This document shows, piece after piece, positions 1-8,730 of a DNA stretch of 64,000 nt. A program made the translations under genes and the position numbers. The DNA is from Chitinophaga varians. GTDB lineage: Bacteria; Bacteroidota; Bacteroidia; Chitinophagales; Chitinophagaceae. The DNA is taken from the NCBI RefSeq assembly GCF_014529945.1, contig NZ_JACVFB010000003.1:1302001-1366000 (forward strand), read 5' to 3'. The notes under the pieces were generated by a model, which worked only from the letters and a program-made list of their open reading frames with translations, was not told the DNA's origin and did no database searches. Position 1 is the first letter of the stretch. Every line of letters starts with the position of its first letter.

Positions 1-441
1 CAGGATTTCCAATTGTTAATCCGGAGGCGTTTAGATTCTATTAACTAAACCAGCGGGGATTGCCAGTAATATTACGGTACTAACACTGCGTTATGAAAAA
101 AAGTAACAAATGAAATGCATACATCTAACAAATATCTCAGCTAAACCCCAATCGGCTTGTCCAGGCCAGTTGGATTTTTCTAATCAATGGTTGACTAATT
201 TTAATATGCTGATTAAACCAACGCTTTTTCAAGGCCTGATTTAATCAACAGACAACAATACCCCCGTTTGTATACACTACGGGGGTTTATCACAACGGGT
301 TGCTTAACGGTTATTTTTCCGCTGTTTTACGGACGATCTCCTTTCCCCTGATGTTTTCCCTGATATATTTTTTTGAACAGAAAACATCCCCATTTTCTTT
401 TCGTGACAGGTAATACAAACATCCCGTGCTGCTTTTTTATG
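1..441. other. Gene-free stretch at the left edge
   Basis: No coding region with convincing protein features is seen on either strand. The stretch is AT-rich. Its only clear structure is the terminator-like hairpin at 260-290, which probably ends a transcript entering from the left of the window. The minus-strand open frames starting in this area run through the TetR gene and are shadows of it. Confidence 0.6.
260..290 (+). terminator. Rho-independent terminator-like hairpin
   Basis: ACCCCCGT at 260-267 pairs with ACGGGGGT at 279-286 around an 11-nt loop, followed by TTTAT. It lies upstream of the TetR gene, so it most likely closes a rightward gene outside the window. Confidence 0.6.
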
Positions 442-457
442 GTGAATAAATATTCAC
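442..457. promoter_or_regulatory. Palindromic operator in front of the TetR gene (site 1)
   Basis: GTGAATA and TATTCAC form a perfect inverted repeat around AA, ending 13 bases before the GTG start of the TetR gene. It sits directly upstream of a TAnnTTTG promoter box (459-466), where a repressor would block polymerase. The same core, TGAATA-NN-TATTCA, recurs at 1057-1070 in front of the stress protein gene. Size and symmetry fit TetR/AcrR-type operators; that this TetR protein binds it is inference. Confidence 0.7.
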
Positions 458-458
458 T

Positions 459-466
459 TATATTTG
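459..466 (+). promoter_or_regulatory. Bacteroidota -7 promoter box (TAnnTTTG)
   Basis: TATATTTG matches the TAnnTTTG -7 element of Bacteroidota sigma-ABfr promoters. It ends only 4 bases before the GTG start codon at 471. Transcription from it would begin at about the start codon, giving a leaderless or nearly leaderless TetR message. Confidence 0.5.
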
Positions 467-470
467 TATT

Positions 471-1043
471 GTGAAATTGAAAGACGATAAGAAGTATGCC
501 CGTATTTTCAGGGCCGTGCTGAAGCTGGTGGCCAAAAAGGGCCTGGCAGGCATGACCATGGGGGATATTTCCAAAGAGGCCGGGATTGCCACCGGTACCC
601 TGTATGTATATTTCGACAACAAGGATGCGCTGATCAATGCGCTTTTTGCTGCCTGCCGGGAGAACTCGGTGACCGTGTCCTTCCGGGGATATGATGCCCG
701 GCAACCGTTCAAACCCGGCTTCCGCAGTATCTGGATGAACATACTCCGTTACCGGCTGCAGCATTTTGAAGAGTTCATTTTTCTGGAGCAGTGTTACCAC
801 TCCCCTTACATCACCGCAGCCACGCGGGAAAAGGCCAGAGAGCTGGCGGAACCGTTTTATGCGCTGATGGCAAGAGGCCAGGCGGAACAACTGATCAAAA
901 ACGTGGAAAAGGACCTGCTGATCACCGTGATCATCGGCTCCATGAATGAGTTGGTAAAACAGATCCACTACAGCGGCACCGCACTCACCAAAAACCGGAT
1001 GAGCATTACTTTCGACCTCTGTTGGGACGCCATCAAAGCCTGA
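471..1043 (+). CDS. TetR/AcrR family transcriptional regulator
   Basis: A 190-residue protein of normal TetR length. The N-terminal helix-turn-helix spans about residues 8-55, with the family signature MTMGDISKEAGIATGTLYVYF followed by DNKDALINALF, as in AcrR and FadR-like regulators. The rest is a helical ligand-binding domain that I cannot tie to a ligand. The start is GTG; no in-frame ATG precedes the DNA-binding domain. A perfect palindrome lies just upstream and a second copy lies between this gene and the following universal stress protein gene. The protein therefore probably represses itself and its neighbour and releases when it binds a small molecule. Family assignment is sure; target and ligand are inferred or unknown. 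Confidence 0.9.
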   Translation: MKLKDDKKYARIFRAVLKLVAKKGLAGMTMGDISKEAGIATGTLYVYFDNKDALINALFAACRENSVTVSFRGYDARQPFKPGFRSIWMNILRYRLQHFEEFIFLEQCYHSPYITAATREKARELAEPFYALMARGQAEQLIKNVEKDLLITVIIGSMNELVKQIHYSGTALTKNRMSITFDLCWDAIKA

Positions 1044-1056
1044 TAGACACTATAGA

Positions 1057-1070
1057 TGAATAATTATTCA
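1057..1070. promoter_or_regulatory. Palindromic operator in front of the stress protein gene (site 2)
   Basis: TGAATAATTATTCA is a perfect 14-base palindrome with the same half-sites as the operator at 443-456 and the same 2-base centre spacing. It lies in the 45-bp space between the TetR stop codon and the ATG at 1089. It overlaps an alternative upstream ATG at 1056, which argues that 1089 is the real start. Confidence 0.7.
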
Positions 1071-1088
1071 CAATTAAATACACCGCAT

Positions 1089-1526
1089 ATGGCAGAAATT
1101 CTGATCGCAGTCGACCTCAGCCCATTCTCCGAACAGGTGATCAACACAGGCGTTGAACTGGCCGAAAAAATGCAGGCTTCCGTTACGTTGTTCACCGTGA
1201 TCGAAATCGGCATAGGCCTCGGCCTGCCGGAAGCTGGTCCCGTATTTACCGATGACATACAAGGCAGGATTAAAGAAGCAGAAGACATTTTACAGTCTTA
1301 CAAAGACAAATACCCGGCTGCCAATATCAACATCCGTGTAACGACCGGCAATCCAAAAAATGAAACACTTGATGAGGCTCACAATGGAGAAAGCGCCATC
1401 CTGGTGGTAGGCACCCATGGGCGCACCGGCCTCAACCACATGCTGGTAGGCAGCACGGCGGAATATATTATCCGTCACGCGCGTATACCCGTACTCGTGG
1501 TACCCTACAACAAAGAAGAGCACTAG
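1089..1526 (+). CDS. Universal stress protein, UspA family
   Basis: A 145-residue single-domain Usp protein. It opens with the beta strand ILIAVDLSPFSE and ends with the nucleotide-binding signature GTHGRTGLNHMLVGSTAEYI (G-x2-G-x9-G-S/T), so it is of the ATP-binding type. These are cytoplasmic dimers linked to stress survival; no specific reaction is established. An ATG at 1056 would add 11 residues that look non-homologous and whose DNA is the operator palindrome, so I prefer 1089. The gene follows the TetR gene by 45 bp and carries a copy of its operator, which points to joint control. A strong terminator follows at 1581-1610. Confidence 0.88.
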   Translation: MAEILIAVDLSPFSEQVINTGVELAEKMQASVTLFTVIEIGIGLGLPEAGPVFTDDIQGRIKEAEDILQSYKDKYPAANINIRVTTGNPKNETLDEAHNGESAILVVGTHGRTGLNHMLVGSTAEYIIRHARIPVLVVPYNKEEH

Positions 1527-1580
1527 GCGACAACACGCAACAATGATAAGACAACAGCAAACGGCCCTGCCTGTTGCAGC

Positions 1581-1610
1581 TATCCCGGCTCCGGCCGGGA
1601 TATTTTTTTT
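1581..1610 (+). terminator. Rho-independent terminator
   Basis: TATCCCGG (1581-1588) pairs with CCGGGATA (1595-1602) around a 6-nt loop and is followed by eight T. It closes the TetR - stress protein transcript. Confidence 0.85.
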
Positions 1611-1751
1611 GATGGCAACCTAACGGGAAAGCGTATATTTATAATGAATTAGTTACTGCAAATCTCGTACATCCGCCCCACTACACAGCCCCAAATCCGG
1701 GCCCTATACCGCTTTGTTTCCATTATCCACTCACCCTCAATTTCCTTGTGC

Positions 1752-3419
1752 ATGAAAAAGAACTACACAACTTTTCGTCTGGCAGCGCTGTTCCTATTCC
1801 TGTTAGCGTCCCAGACCGTATGGGCGCAGCTCAAAATCGGAGATAACCCGGCCACCATCAACAAAGCATCTATCCTTGAACTGGAAAGCCTCCGTCAGGG
1901 TTTGCTCCTTCCCAGAATTCCGGATACCACCCTGGCGCCACTCACCACCGCGCCCGATGGGATGATCATCTATTTCACCGGCACCCAAAGCCTGATGGTA
2001 CGCCGCGGCGGATACTGGGCCAAACTGGCCGACAGCCTCGCCGTTTCCGGCAGCAGCTGGCAACTCAAAGGCAACGCCGGCACCACTTCCGCCAATTATA
2101 TCGGTACCTCCGATAACCAGCCACTGTCGGTCAGGACAAACGGCACCGAAGCCATCAGCATTGCGGCCAACCAAAACGTGGCCCTTAAACAGGTGCCCAC
2201 CAGCACTTCCCTGATCAGCGTCCTCGTCATCGATCCGGCTACCGGCACCGTCAATCAGCGTAACCTCTCCGCCGCTGCTTTTAATGACGCGATCCGCACC
2301 CTCAACGGCGTAGCCAAACAAGGGTTTACCATCAAAGCAGATACCGCCAACGCGGCCTACGGCGTTACTACCACCGCCGCCGATAGTACCATCACCATGA
2401 ACGTACCTATCGTGAACGGTACTACGCAGAAAACGGGGCTGCTCACCTATGCCGACTGGGCTAAATTCAGCAGTAAACAACAGGCCATCACCATCGGCGC
2501 ATTCGTAAACACACCCACCAATGCCAACGGCCTCGCCCTGGACCCGGCTACAGGCACGCTCCAACTAGTGGCCGCTGATGCTACCAATCCCGGGGGCGTG
2601 TCCGTGACCAGCCAAACCTTCGCCGGCGTAAAAACATTCCGCGACAGCGCCAGCATGGCCGGCAACCTCGGGGTAACCGGCGCAGCCACTGTAGGCAACG
2701 GGCTGCGTATCACCGCCGGCGGCGCCAACATCACCGGAAACGTCACCCTCGCCACCGCGCCTCCCAATGTAAGCACCGCCACTACCAGTGTCCTGTTTCG
2801 TAATCCCACTACCGGCGCTATCGAAAACAGGTTGGTAGACTCCACCGCTTTCTCCGTGGGCATCCGGCAGATCAACGGACAAACCGGTCCGGCCATCTCC
2901 TTCCTCTCCGGTAAAAACGGTACAGACGTTAACATCGACAGCACCTCTGTCACCAACCGCATCACCATCAACGTGCCGGACGCCAGTACCACCGCACGCG
3001 GAGTAGTCAATGATTCTACCCAGACCTTTGCGGGTAACAAAACACTGCGCGATTCCCTGGCGGTAGGCAAAGGCGCCAATATCGGCAGCGCTGCCAGCGC
3101 CAACTCCACCTTGCAGGTGAGCGGGTCCATGTCGATGAATATCCGTTCCGTTAACAGCTCCGGCAGTCTCACCGAAACAGACAACACCGTACTGGTCAAT
3201 GCCTCCACCGGCTCCGTTACCATTACGCTCCCGCCGGGCACCAACATCGTTGGCCGGGTATACACCATCAAAAAAACCGGCGGTAGTATCGACAACAGCG
3301 TGATCATCCAACCTTCCAGCGGACAGATAGAAGGCGGTAGCAACTACACCATCTACAACAATTACACTTATGTAACCATTCAGACAGACGGCACCAACTG
3401 GTGGGTCATCAAGAAATAG
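1752..3419 (+). CDS. Secreted repetitive fibre/adhesin-like protein
   Basis: A 555-residue exported protein; residues 1-25 (MKKNYTTFRLAALFLFLLAS and a WAQ cleavage site) are a signal peptide. A TTG six bases upstream is an unlikely start. After an N-terminal region (LLLPRIPDTT...APDGMIIYF) shared with the next gene come Thr/Ser/Ala-rich, beta-strand-like repeats, including GLLTYADWAKFSS and AVGKGANIGS-type segments of the kind seen in phage tail-fibre-like Bacteroidota surface proteins. The C-terminus ends in YTYVTIQTDGTNWWVIKK. No catalytic motif is visible. It is probably an extracellular fibre or adhesin; this is inference from composition. Low-complexity, GC-rich codons produce long false frames on the opposite strand. 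It heads a run of three secreted-protein genes. Confidence 0.75.
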   Translation: MKKNYTTFRLAALFLFLLASQTVWAQLKIGDNPATINKASILELESLRQGLLLPRIPDTTLAPLTTAPDGMIIYFTGTQSLMVRRGGYWAKLADSLAVSGSSWQLKGNAGTTSANYIGTSDNQPLSVRTNGTEAISIAANQNVALKQVPTSTSLISVLVIDPATGTVNQRNLSAAAFNDAIRTLNGVAKQGFTIKADTANAAYGVTTTAADSTITMNVPIVNGTTQKTGLLTYADWAKFSSKQQAITIGAFVNTPTNANGLALDPATGTLQLVAADATNPGGVSVTSQTFAGVKTFRDSASMAGNLGVTGAATVGNGLRITAGGANITGNVTLATAPPNVSTATTSVLFRNPTTGAIENRLVDSTAFSVGIRQINGQTGPAISFLSGKNGTDVNIDSTSVTNRITINVPDASTTARGVVNDSTQTFAGNKTLRDSLAVGKGANIGSAASANSTLQVSGSMSMNIRSVNSSGSLTETDNTVLVNASTGSVTITLPPGTNIVGRVYTIKKTGGSIDNSVIIQPSSGQIEGGSNYTIYNNYTYVTIQTDGTNWWVIKK

Positions 3420-3450
3420 ACAACCCCATTACAGGTGCTAAACTGTTATT

Positions 3451-4374
3451 ATGCTGAAAAACATATTGCATGGCTGCGCGCTCACCTGCGCGCTGTTGCT
3501 GCTGTGGCAGGGGCTACAGGCACAACAGCTGCTGCTGAGCGATACCGTGGCTGCCACCACCAAATCAGCATTGCTGGAAATCAGAGCGAAGACACAGGGC
3601 CTGTTGCTTCCCCGCATACAGGACACCACCGTGTCGCCGCTCTCGGCTTCCCCCGATGGCATGCTGATTTACTATATCCCTGCCAGCAGCGTGATGATAC
3701 GGCGCAACGGCAGCTGGTCGCGGCTGGCGGATAGTACAGCCGTGACCGGTAGTAGCTGGAAACTGACCGGCAACGCCGGCACGGATACGCTCACGAAATT
3801 CATCGGCACGACTGATGCTACCGGACTTGTATTGCGGACCAACAATACCAAAAGAGTCGCTATCTCATCCACCGGTAATGTTGGTATCGGCACATCCTCG
3901 CCTGCTGCCACCCTGCACGTCACCAGCGGTGTGGCCAACAGCTCGGGCGTGTTGCTGCAAAACCTTACCAGCGCTTCCCCGGTAACGGCCAGCGCCGCCG
4001 GCATCGGCGTGGATGCTTCCGGTAATGTGGTACGCACCGCTACCGCGCCGTTGTTTTACAACAAAAGCTCATCGACGCCACTGACCAATACCATCAAAAT
4101 ATGGTCAGACACACTGTACAACGCAGGCGGCGGCTCGGTCACGGCCAGTATCTCCAATGCCGGCTTCACCAATATCCTGAGCATTCAGGCTACCGGCCTG
4201 GGAGGCACCGGCAGTGGCGTTTCAGATGCGCCCATTCCCATTGTGACCAGTTACACGCTGACAACCGTCAACATCGTCATTGTCCGCGGCAACGCCGGAT
4301 TAACGATACTCAACGGGATGGCACAAGACACTGATAAAACACATAAAGTCTTTCTCACGGTCATCGGTTATTAG
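3451..4374 (+). CDS. Secreted protein, paralogue of the upstream fibre-like protein
   Basis: A 307-residue protein with a signal peptide (about residues 1-24, ending LQAQ). Its first ~130 residues are clearly related to the gene before it. Compare LEIRAKTQGLLLPRIQDTT, SPDGMLIYY, MIRRNGSWSRLADSTAVTGS and LTGNAGT with the matching segments there. The second half diverges: it has a NVGIGTSSPAATLHV motif, a hallmark of Bacteroidota tail-fibre or peptidase-S74-like surface proteins, and a short beta-rich end. The gene starts 31 bp after its paralogue, so tandem duplication and cotranscription are likely. No enzymatic residues are seen. The role is unknown, probably at the cell surface. Confidence 0.75.
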   Translation: MLKNILHGCALTCALLLLWQGLQAQQLLLSDTVAATTKSALLEIRAKTQGLLLPRIQDTTVSPLSASPDGMLIYYIPASSVMIRRNGSWSRLADSTAVTGSSWKLTGNAGTDTLTKFIGTTDATGLVLRTNNTKRVAISSTGNVGIGTSSPAATLHVTSGVANSSGVLLQNLTSASPVTASAAGIGVDASGNVVRTATAPLFYNKSSSTPLTNTIKIWSDTLYNAGGGSVTASISNAGFTNILSIQATGLGGTGSGVSDAPIPIVTSYTLTTVNIVIVRGNAGLTILNGMAQDTDKTHKVFLTVIGY

Positions 4375-4406
4375 CCGGCCTAAAAAAAATTTATATCCGG
4401 TACCTG

Positions 4407-5996
4407 TTGTACATATCGCTTCTTCTGTTGCTTCCCGCTACCATAGCGGGACAGTCAGCTACGTGGCTACACGCCGATGCGCGGATAGGCATCTTCGGCA
4501 AAGACACCATCAGCATCTTCGGAGATATGGTCAATGAAGGCAATATCCTCTCTACCACCGGCTCAGTGGTGAACTTCTTCGGGTTCCGCTGGCGTAACAG
4601 CAACAACGCCGATATCCATGATGAAAGCCCTGACGGCTTCAGCGCTGCCGGCGGACTATTCCGCTTCGTGCAGTCCGATCCGGCGCTGTACCAACATATT
4701 ACCGGCGGCTTCAGCGCTGTCATGAATACCGGGACCAGCTTCCCCAACCTCAGCGTGGAAACCTCGCCAGGTGTGATACTCGACGACCTCAGTGATCTGA
4801 AGGTGGTCAACGTGCTGGATATACGAAAAGGACATGTTTTTCTCAATGGATGGAACCTGGTAGTAGGACATCATACGCCGGGAGATATCCGGCATTATTC
4901 CCCGCAACGGTTTATCGTCACCGGTGGCGGCTTCCTGTACCGTAAACAGATGGCTACCACCGATGGTACCATAGTATTCCCTGTCGGCACCCGGCCATCC
5001 TCCTTTACACCCGCTGCTATTGCTAACAAAGGCGCCACATCAGATTTTCGTGTAGGCGTCACTGATAGTACCTTCTTTTTCCTTACCACCGGTCGTAACT
5101 TGTTACTTACCAGCATCAATAAAACCTGGCAGATAGATGTGTCCCGGCCGGACGCATCTGTCAATCTCTGGCTGGTGCATGGTTTCGGCGATGAAGGTCC
5201 GGTATATGAAGCTAACCGCAACACCAGTTACCTGGCCCGTTACCTTCCCTCCGGCTGGGATGTGGCCGCCCAGCGGGCCGCACCCGTATCACCGAGTATT
5301 TTTTCCACCGCCGGGCCAGACAACCAGGCAGCCTATGGCGTGAGATCATTTCAACACCTGGCCACCACTAATTACTTCACCAGCCTGGTGGCAGAAACCG
5401 TTAACAGTCCGGAGAGAACTACGCTTCAATACTTTGAAGCCAACCGCAGCAGCACCGATGCCGACAGCGTGCTGCTGCGTTGGATTACCGGCCGGGAATA
5501 TTTCTGCGCCGGCTTTACCATTGAGCGTAAATATGCCGGCACTGCCAACTTCGACTCTATCGGGTTCGTGAAAAGCAGCGCCCCCGGTGGCATCAGCTAT
5601 TTTCCGGTTGGCTACCCCGGCACTGATTATCAACCTAATGATCAATTTATTTTCTATCGGCTGAAAGTTATCATGACCGATGGCAGCTTCTTCTATGGGC
5701 CTGTTCGTTTGGTGAAAGGCAAAAATGCGAAAGGGGATATTACTGTCTGGCCCAACCCTGTCCGCGGTCGTGTAGTCCATATCTACTATGGCGCAGGCAT
5801 CCATGTGAAAGCCATCGCCCTGCTGGATGTTCCCGGCAGACGCATCCTCACGCAGGAATATCAACAACCGCTGCCTACGCGCAATTATTACGAACTGGAC
5901 ATCCCTTCTTATCTGGCCAGGGGGATTTACTTCCTACAGTTCCTGGATGAGAATGGGCAAACTATACATACAGAAAAAATCGTATTAATGGAATAA
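4407..5996 (+). CDS. Type IX secretion cargo protein with C-terminal sorting domain
   Basis: About 529 residues of beta-rich extracellular protein. The last ~85 residues form a type-A T9SS sorting domain: ITVWPNPVRGRVVHIYY, a central IALLDVPGRR strand and the final GIYFLQFLDENGQT...KIVLME. Such proteins cross the outer membrane through the type IX system and are anchored or released outside. The start is unclear. The first standard codon in frame is TTG at 4407, which gives a signal peptide with no basic residues. The frame is open upstream and reads KKIYIRYLL just before it, a much better signal-peptide N-region, but with no ATG. An ATT start at 4389 is possible. The gene follows its neighbour by about 30 bp and likely shares its operon. 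Confidence 0.8.
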   Translation: MYISLLLLLPATIAGQSATWLHADARIGIFGKDTISIFGDMVNEGNILSTTGSVVNFFGFRWRNSNNADIHDESPDGFSAAGGLFRFVQSDPALYQHITGGFSAVMNTGTSFPNLSVETSPGVILDDLSDLKVVNVLDIRKGHVFLNGWNLVVGHHTPGDIRHYSPQRFIVTGGGFLYRKQMATTDGTIVFPVGTRPSSFTPAAIANKGATSDFRVGVTDSTFFFLTTGRNLLLTSINKTWQIDVSRPDASVNLWLVHGFGDEGPVYEANRNTSYLARYLPSGWDVAAQRAAPVSPSIFSTAGPDNQAAYGVRSFQHLATTNYFTSLVAETVNSPERTTLQYFEANRSSTDADSVLLRWITGREYFCAGFTIERKYAGTANFDSIGFVKSSAPGGISYFPVGYPGTDYQPNDQFIFYRLKVIMTDGSFFYGPVRLVKGKNAKGDITVWPNPVRGRVVHIYYGAGIHVKAIALLDVPGRRILTQEYQQPLPTRNYYELDIPSYLARGIYFLQFLDENGQTIHTEKIVLME

Positions 5997-6057
5997 AGCA
6001 GATATTAAAATACGCTTAAACTCTTTACTACGCACGTCTTACACCAAAGGTGTGGGT

Positions 6058-6065
6058 TAACTTTG
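6058..6065 (+). promoter_or_regulatory. Bacteroidota -7 promoter box for the mprF-like gene
   Basis: TAACTTTG fits TAnnTTTG and lies 35 bases before the ATG at 6101, inside the only intergenic space upstream of the mprF-virJ pair. Confidence 0.45.
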
Positions 6066-6100
6066 TGGGTTGACAACAAAATCAAGTATAACCATTTGCC

Positions 6101-8686
6101 ATGCCTCTTGAAAAAAAGTTTCTGTCTGCGGCTTTTCTGCGTAAGCTCCACTGGAAGGAGATGTTAGCCCTGTTATTTATTCTGTTAGCGATTTATTTTT
6201 TCCGTTCCCAACGTCACGAATTGAAGTCACTGGTGCCGGCTATTGAAAGGGCCGACCGGGTTTGGGTGATGATGGGCATTGCGGTAACGGGTATCTATAT
6301 ACTGTTACAGGCGCTGATGTATGTATTCAGTTTTCGGGCGGTAGGCTCCAGACTGAGCACTTACCTGGGCACCGAACTTTTTCTGAAACGTAATCTGTTG
6401 TCCGTATTCCTGCCTGCCGGCGGTATCAGTTCACTGGCCTATGTGCCGCAAAGCCTGCGGCGGGAGCAGTTGCACAAACAACAGATACATCAGGCTTCCG
6501 GTATCTATGGTTTCATCGGAATCCTGTCTGTTTTTCTGGTAGGCATCCCGGTGGTGATGTATGCCATGTTACACACCGGAAGCATGAAAGATGCCGGCTG
6601 GGGCCTTGCAGCCATCTGCGTGTTGCTGGCGCTGGTGGTATGGCTGGTGCGGTCTATGCAAACCAAGGGCAAAGCCTATCAATTGCTGATCAGGTACTTC
6701 CCGGCCACTGCGCATAAGGTGGATGAGATGTTCACTTTTCATTTGTCGCTGCCCTCCTTTACCTACACCGTACTGGCATCGGTACTGATAGAAGTGGCCG
6801 GCGTGGCACATCTCTACCTCAGTATGCTGGCCACGGGTGTAACGCCTTCCCTGGAAGCGGCCTGCGTGGGTTATATCGTGGCCACTATCTTTCTGATTAT
6901 TTCTCCTTTCCTGCGTGGACTGGGAGCCATCGAGCTGTCGCTCGCCTACCTGCTTAGCAACTACGGTTACAGCACGCTCCAGGCGTTGGAGATAACGTTG
7001 TTATTCCGACTGTTCGAATTCTGGTTGCCGCTGGCTGCCGGTATGGTGGCCTTCGCACTGAAAGGCCGTGATCTGGTGCTGCGCCTGCTGCCTCCCATCC
7101 TGATTTTCCTCCTGGGGATGGTCAACATATTTTCTGTACTGACGCCACCGTTAGCCTACCGTATGCATCTGCTGCGGGCGTATATCCCCGGCACGTCCAT
7201 CCATGCCTCCAATCTGCTGGTAGTCTTTTCCGGGCTTATTCTGTTGGTGACAGCCACTTTTCTTTTCAGGGGGCTGCGTAGCGCATGGATCGTAGCGTTA
7301 TCCGTATCCCTGATATCGGTATTTGGCCACATTGGTAAGGCGTTGGACTATGAAGAGGCCAGCCTTGCGCTGGTGACCAGTTTCCTCTTGTTGGTCACTG
7401 CCCGGCAATACCGCGTGAAAAGCAATCCGCAACTGGTGAACATCGGGGTCGTGACAGCGGTGGCCACTTTCCTGTTGGTATTGTTTTTCGGGACCATCGG
7501 TTTTTATTTTCTGAACGTACGGCACTTTGGTATTGACTTCACCTGGCAGCAGTCGCTGCGCCATGCGTTCCACTGCTTTATGCTGCTGGAAGACGACGGA
7601 CTGCAGCCTGTAACACGGTTTGCCCGCGAGTTTATGTCGGCCATCCGGGTACTGGGTGTCAGTTCCTGGGCTTTCCTGTTTTATACCATCATCAGACCTT
7701 ACCTGCATGTATCGAAGCATAACAACACTACACTGGAGAAAGCACGGTTTTATCTGAGCCAGTATGGCGATTCTCCTATGGACTACTTTAAGGTGGGAGA
7801 AGATAAAATCCTGTATGTCTCTGATCAATATGAAGGGTTTATCGCCTATCGCGTAGCCAGCAGTTTTGCGATTGTGCTGGAAGAGCCGGTGTGCAGCGAA
7901 GACAATAAACTGCTGCTGTTGGAAGAATTTGAGCAACAATGTAAGAAGATGGGCCTGCGGCCCGCCTTTTACCGGGTAGATGAAGACAGCACCTATTATT
8001 TCAGCCAGTTGAAGAAGAAAAAGATGTTGATTGGGCAGGAAGCCATTATGGATATCCGCGACTTTACGCTGAGCGGCAAGGACAAAAAATCCCTGCGCAA
8101 TGCGCTCAACAGTCTGGCTAATAAGGGCTATGTGACGCAGCTGCATACAGCCCCTCAGTCGACCGCCATGTTATCCGCGCTGAAAGTGGTCAGCGACGAG
8201 TGGTTGCAGCAGTACGAGGTGAAGGAAATGACGTTTTCACAGGGACTTTTCGATGCCGATGCCATGCGGGACCAGGACGTGATCACGGTAACCGATGCGG
8301 AGGGAAACATTGCCGCCTTCCTCAATATCATCCCGGACTATGCGCCCGGCGAGTGTACCTATGATCTGATCCGCAAGCGCACCAATGCGCCCGGTGGCGT
8401 GATGGACGCGCTGATCATTGCGCTGATACAGGATGCACAGGCCAAAGGCCTACAGTACCTCAATCTGGGCATGGTACCGATGTCCGGTATCAGTCAGCCC
8501 GAGAACACTGCCGAAAAGATGGTAAAATACGCCTATGAAAAACTCCGCTTCTTCCGGCATTATCAGGGGTTGCGGGAGTTCAAGGACAAATATGCCACTA
8601 TGTGGACCAACAAGTACCTTATTTACGAACACGATTTTGATTTGATCCAGTTACCGGCCGCCCTGAGCAAGGTGATGCAGCCCTGA
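6101..8686 (+). CDS. mprF: MprF-like lysyl-phosphatidylglycerol synthase/flippase
   Basis: An 861-residue inner-membrane protein with the two-part MprF build. The N-terminal half (about residues 15-520) is a run of hydrophobic helices matching the flippase region; the C-terminal third (about 530-850) is a soluble DUF2156/GNAT-like domain that in MprF moves an amino acid from aminoacyl-tRNA to phosphatidylglycerol. Typical segments are FYLSQYGDSPMDYFKVGEDK, SGKDKKSLRNALNSL and YLNLGMVPMSG. Length matches the family. Products such as lysyl-PG reduce the negative surface charge and protect against cationic peptides; which amino acid is used here cannot be read from sequence. A VirJ/AcvB-like gene follows by 44 bp, a pairing that suggests a make-and-break system for the modified lipid. 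Confidence 0.85.
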   Translation: MPLEKKFLSAAFLRKLHWKEMLALLFILLAIYFFRSQRHELKSLVPAIERADRVWVMMGIAVTGIYILLQALMYVFSFRAVGSRLSTYLGTELFLKRNLLSVFLPAGGISSLAYVPQSLRREQLHKQQIHQASGIYGFIGILSVFLVGIPVVMYAMLHTGSMKDAGWGLAAICVLLALVVWLVRSMQTKGKAYQLLIRYFPATAHKVDEMFTFHLSLPSFTYTVLASVLIEVAGVAHLYLSMLATGVTPSLEAACVGYIVATIFLIISPFLRGLGAIELSLAYLLSNYGYSTLQALEITLLFRLFEFWLPLAAGMVAFALKGRDLVLRLLPPILIFLLGMVNIFSVLTPPLAYRMHLLRAYIPGTSIHASNLLVVFSGLILLVTATFLFRGLRSAWIVALSVSLISVFGHIGKALDYEEASLALVTSFLLLVTARQYRVKSNPQLVNIGVVTAVATFLLVLFFGTIGFYFLNVRHFGIDFTWQQSLRHAFHCFMLLEDDGLQPVTRFAREFMSAIRVLGVSSWAFLFYTIIRPYLHVSKHNNTTLEKARFYLSQYGDSPMDYFKVGEDKILYVSDQYEGFIAYRVASSFAIVLEEPVCSEDNKLLLLEEFEQQCKKMGLRPAFYRVDEDSTYYFSQLKKKKMLIGQEAIMDIRDFTLSGKDKKSLRNALNSLANKGYVTQLHTAPQSTAMLSALKVVSDEWLQQYEVKEMTFSQGLFDADAMRDQDVITVTDAEGNIAAFLNIIPDYAPGECTYDLIRKRTNAPGGVMDALIIALIQDAQAKGLQYLNLGMVPMSGISQPENTAEKMVKYAYEKLRFFRHYQGLREFKDKYATMWTNKYLIYEHDFDLIQLPAALSKVMQP

Positions 8687-8730
8687 GTACGGAACAGATT
8701 TTGATTTGGAGGAAGGAGATATCTTTGTAT

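Noticed and set aside
1803..3343. Large minus-strand frames opposite the fibre-like gene (up to 298 codons)
   Set aside because: They result from GC-rich repetitive codons with few stops on the complement; no start context or protein family is visible.
1752..4374. Prophage tail-fibre module
   Set aside because: Both proteins have signal peptides and no phage structural, lysis or integrase gene is nearby.
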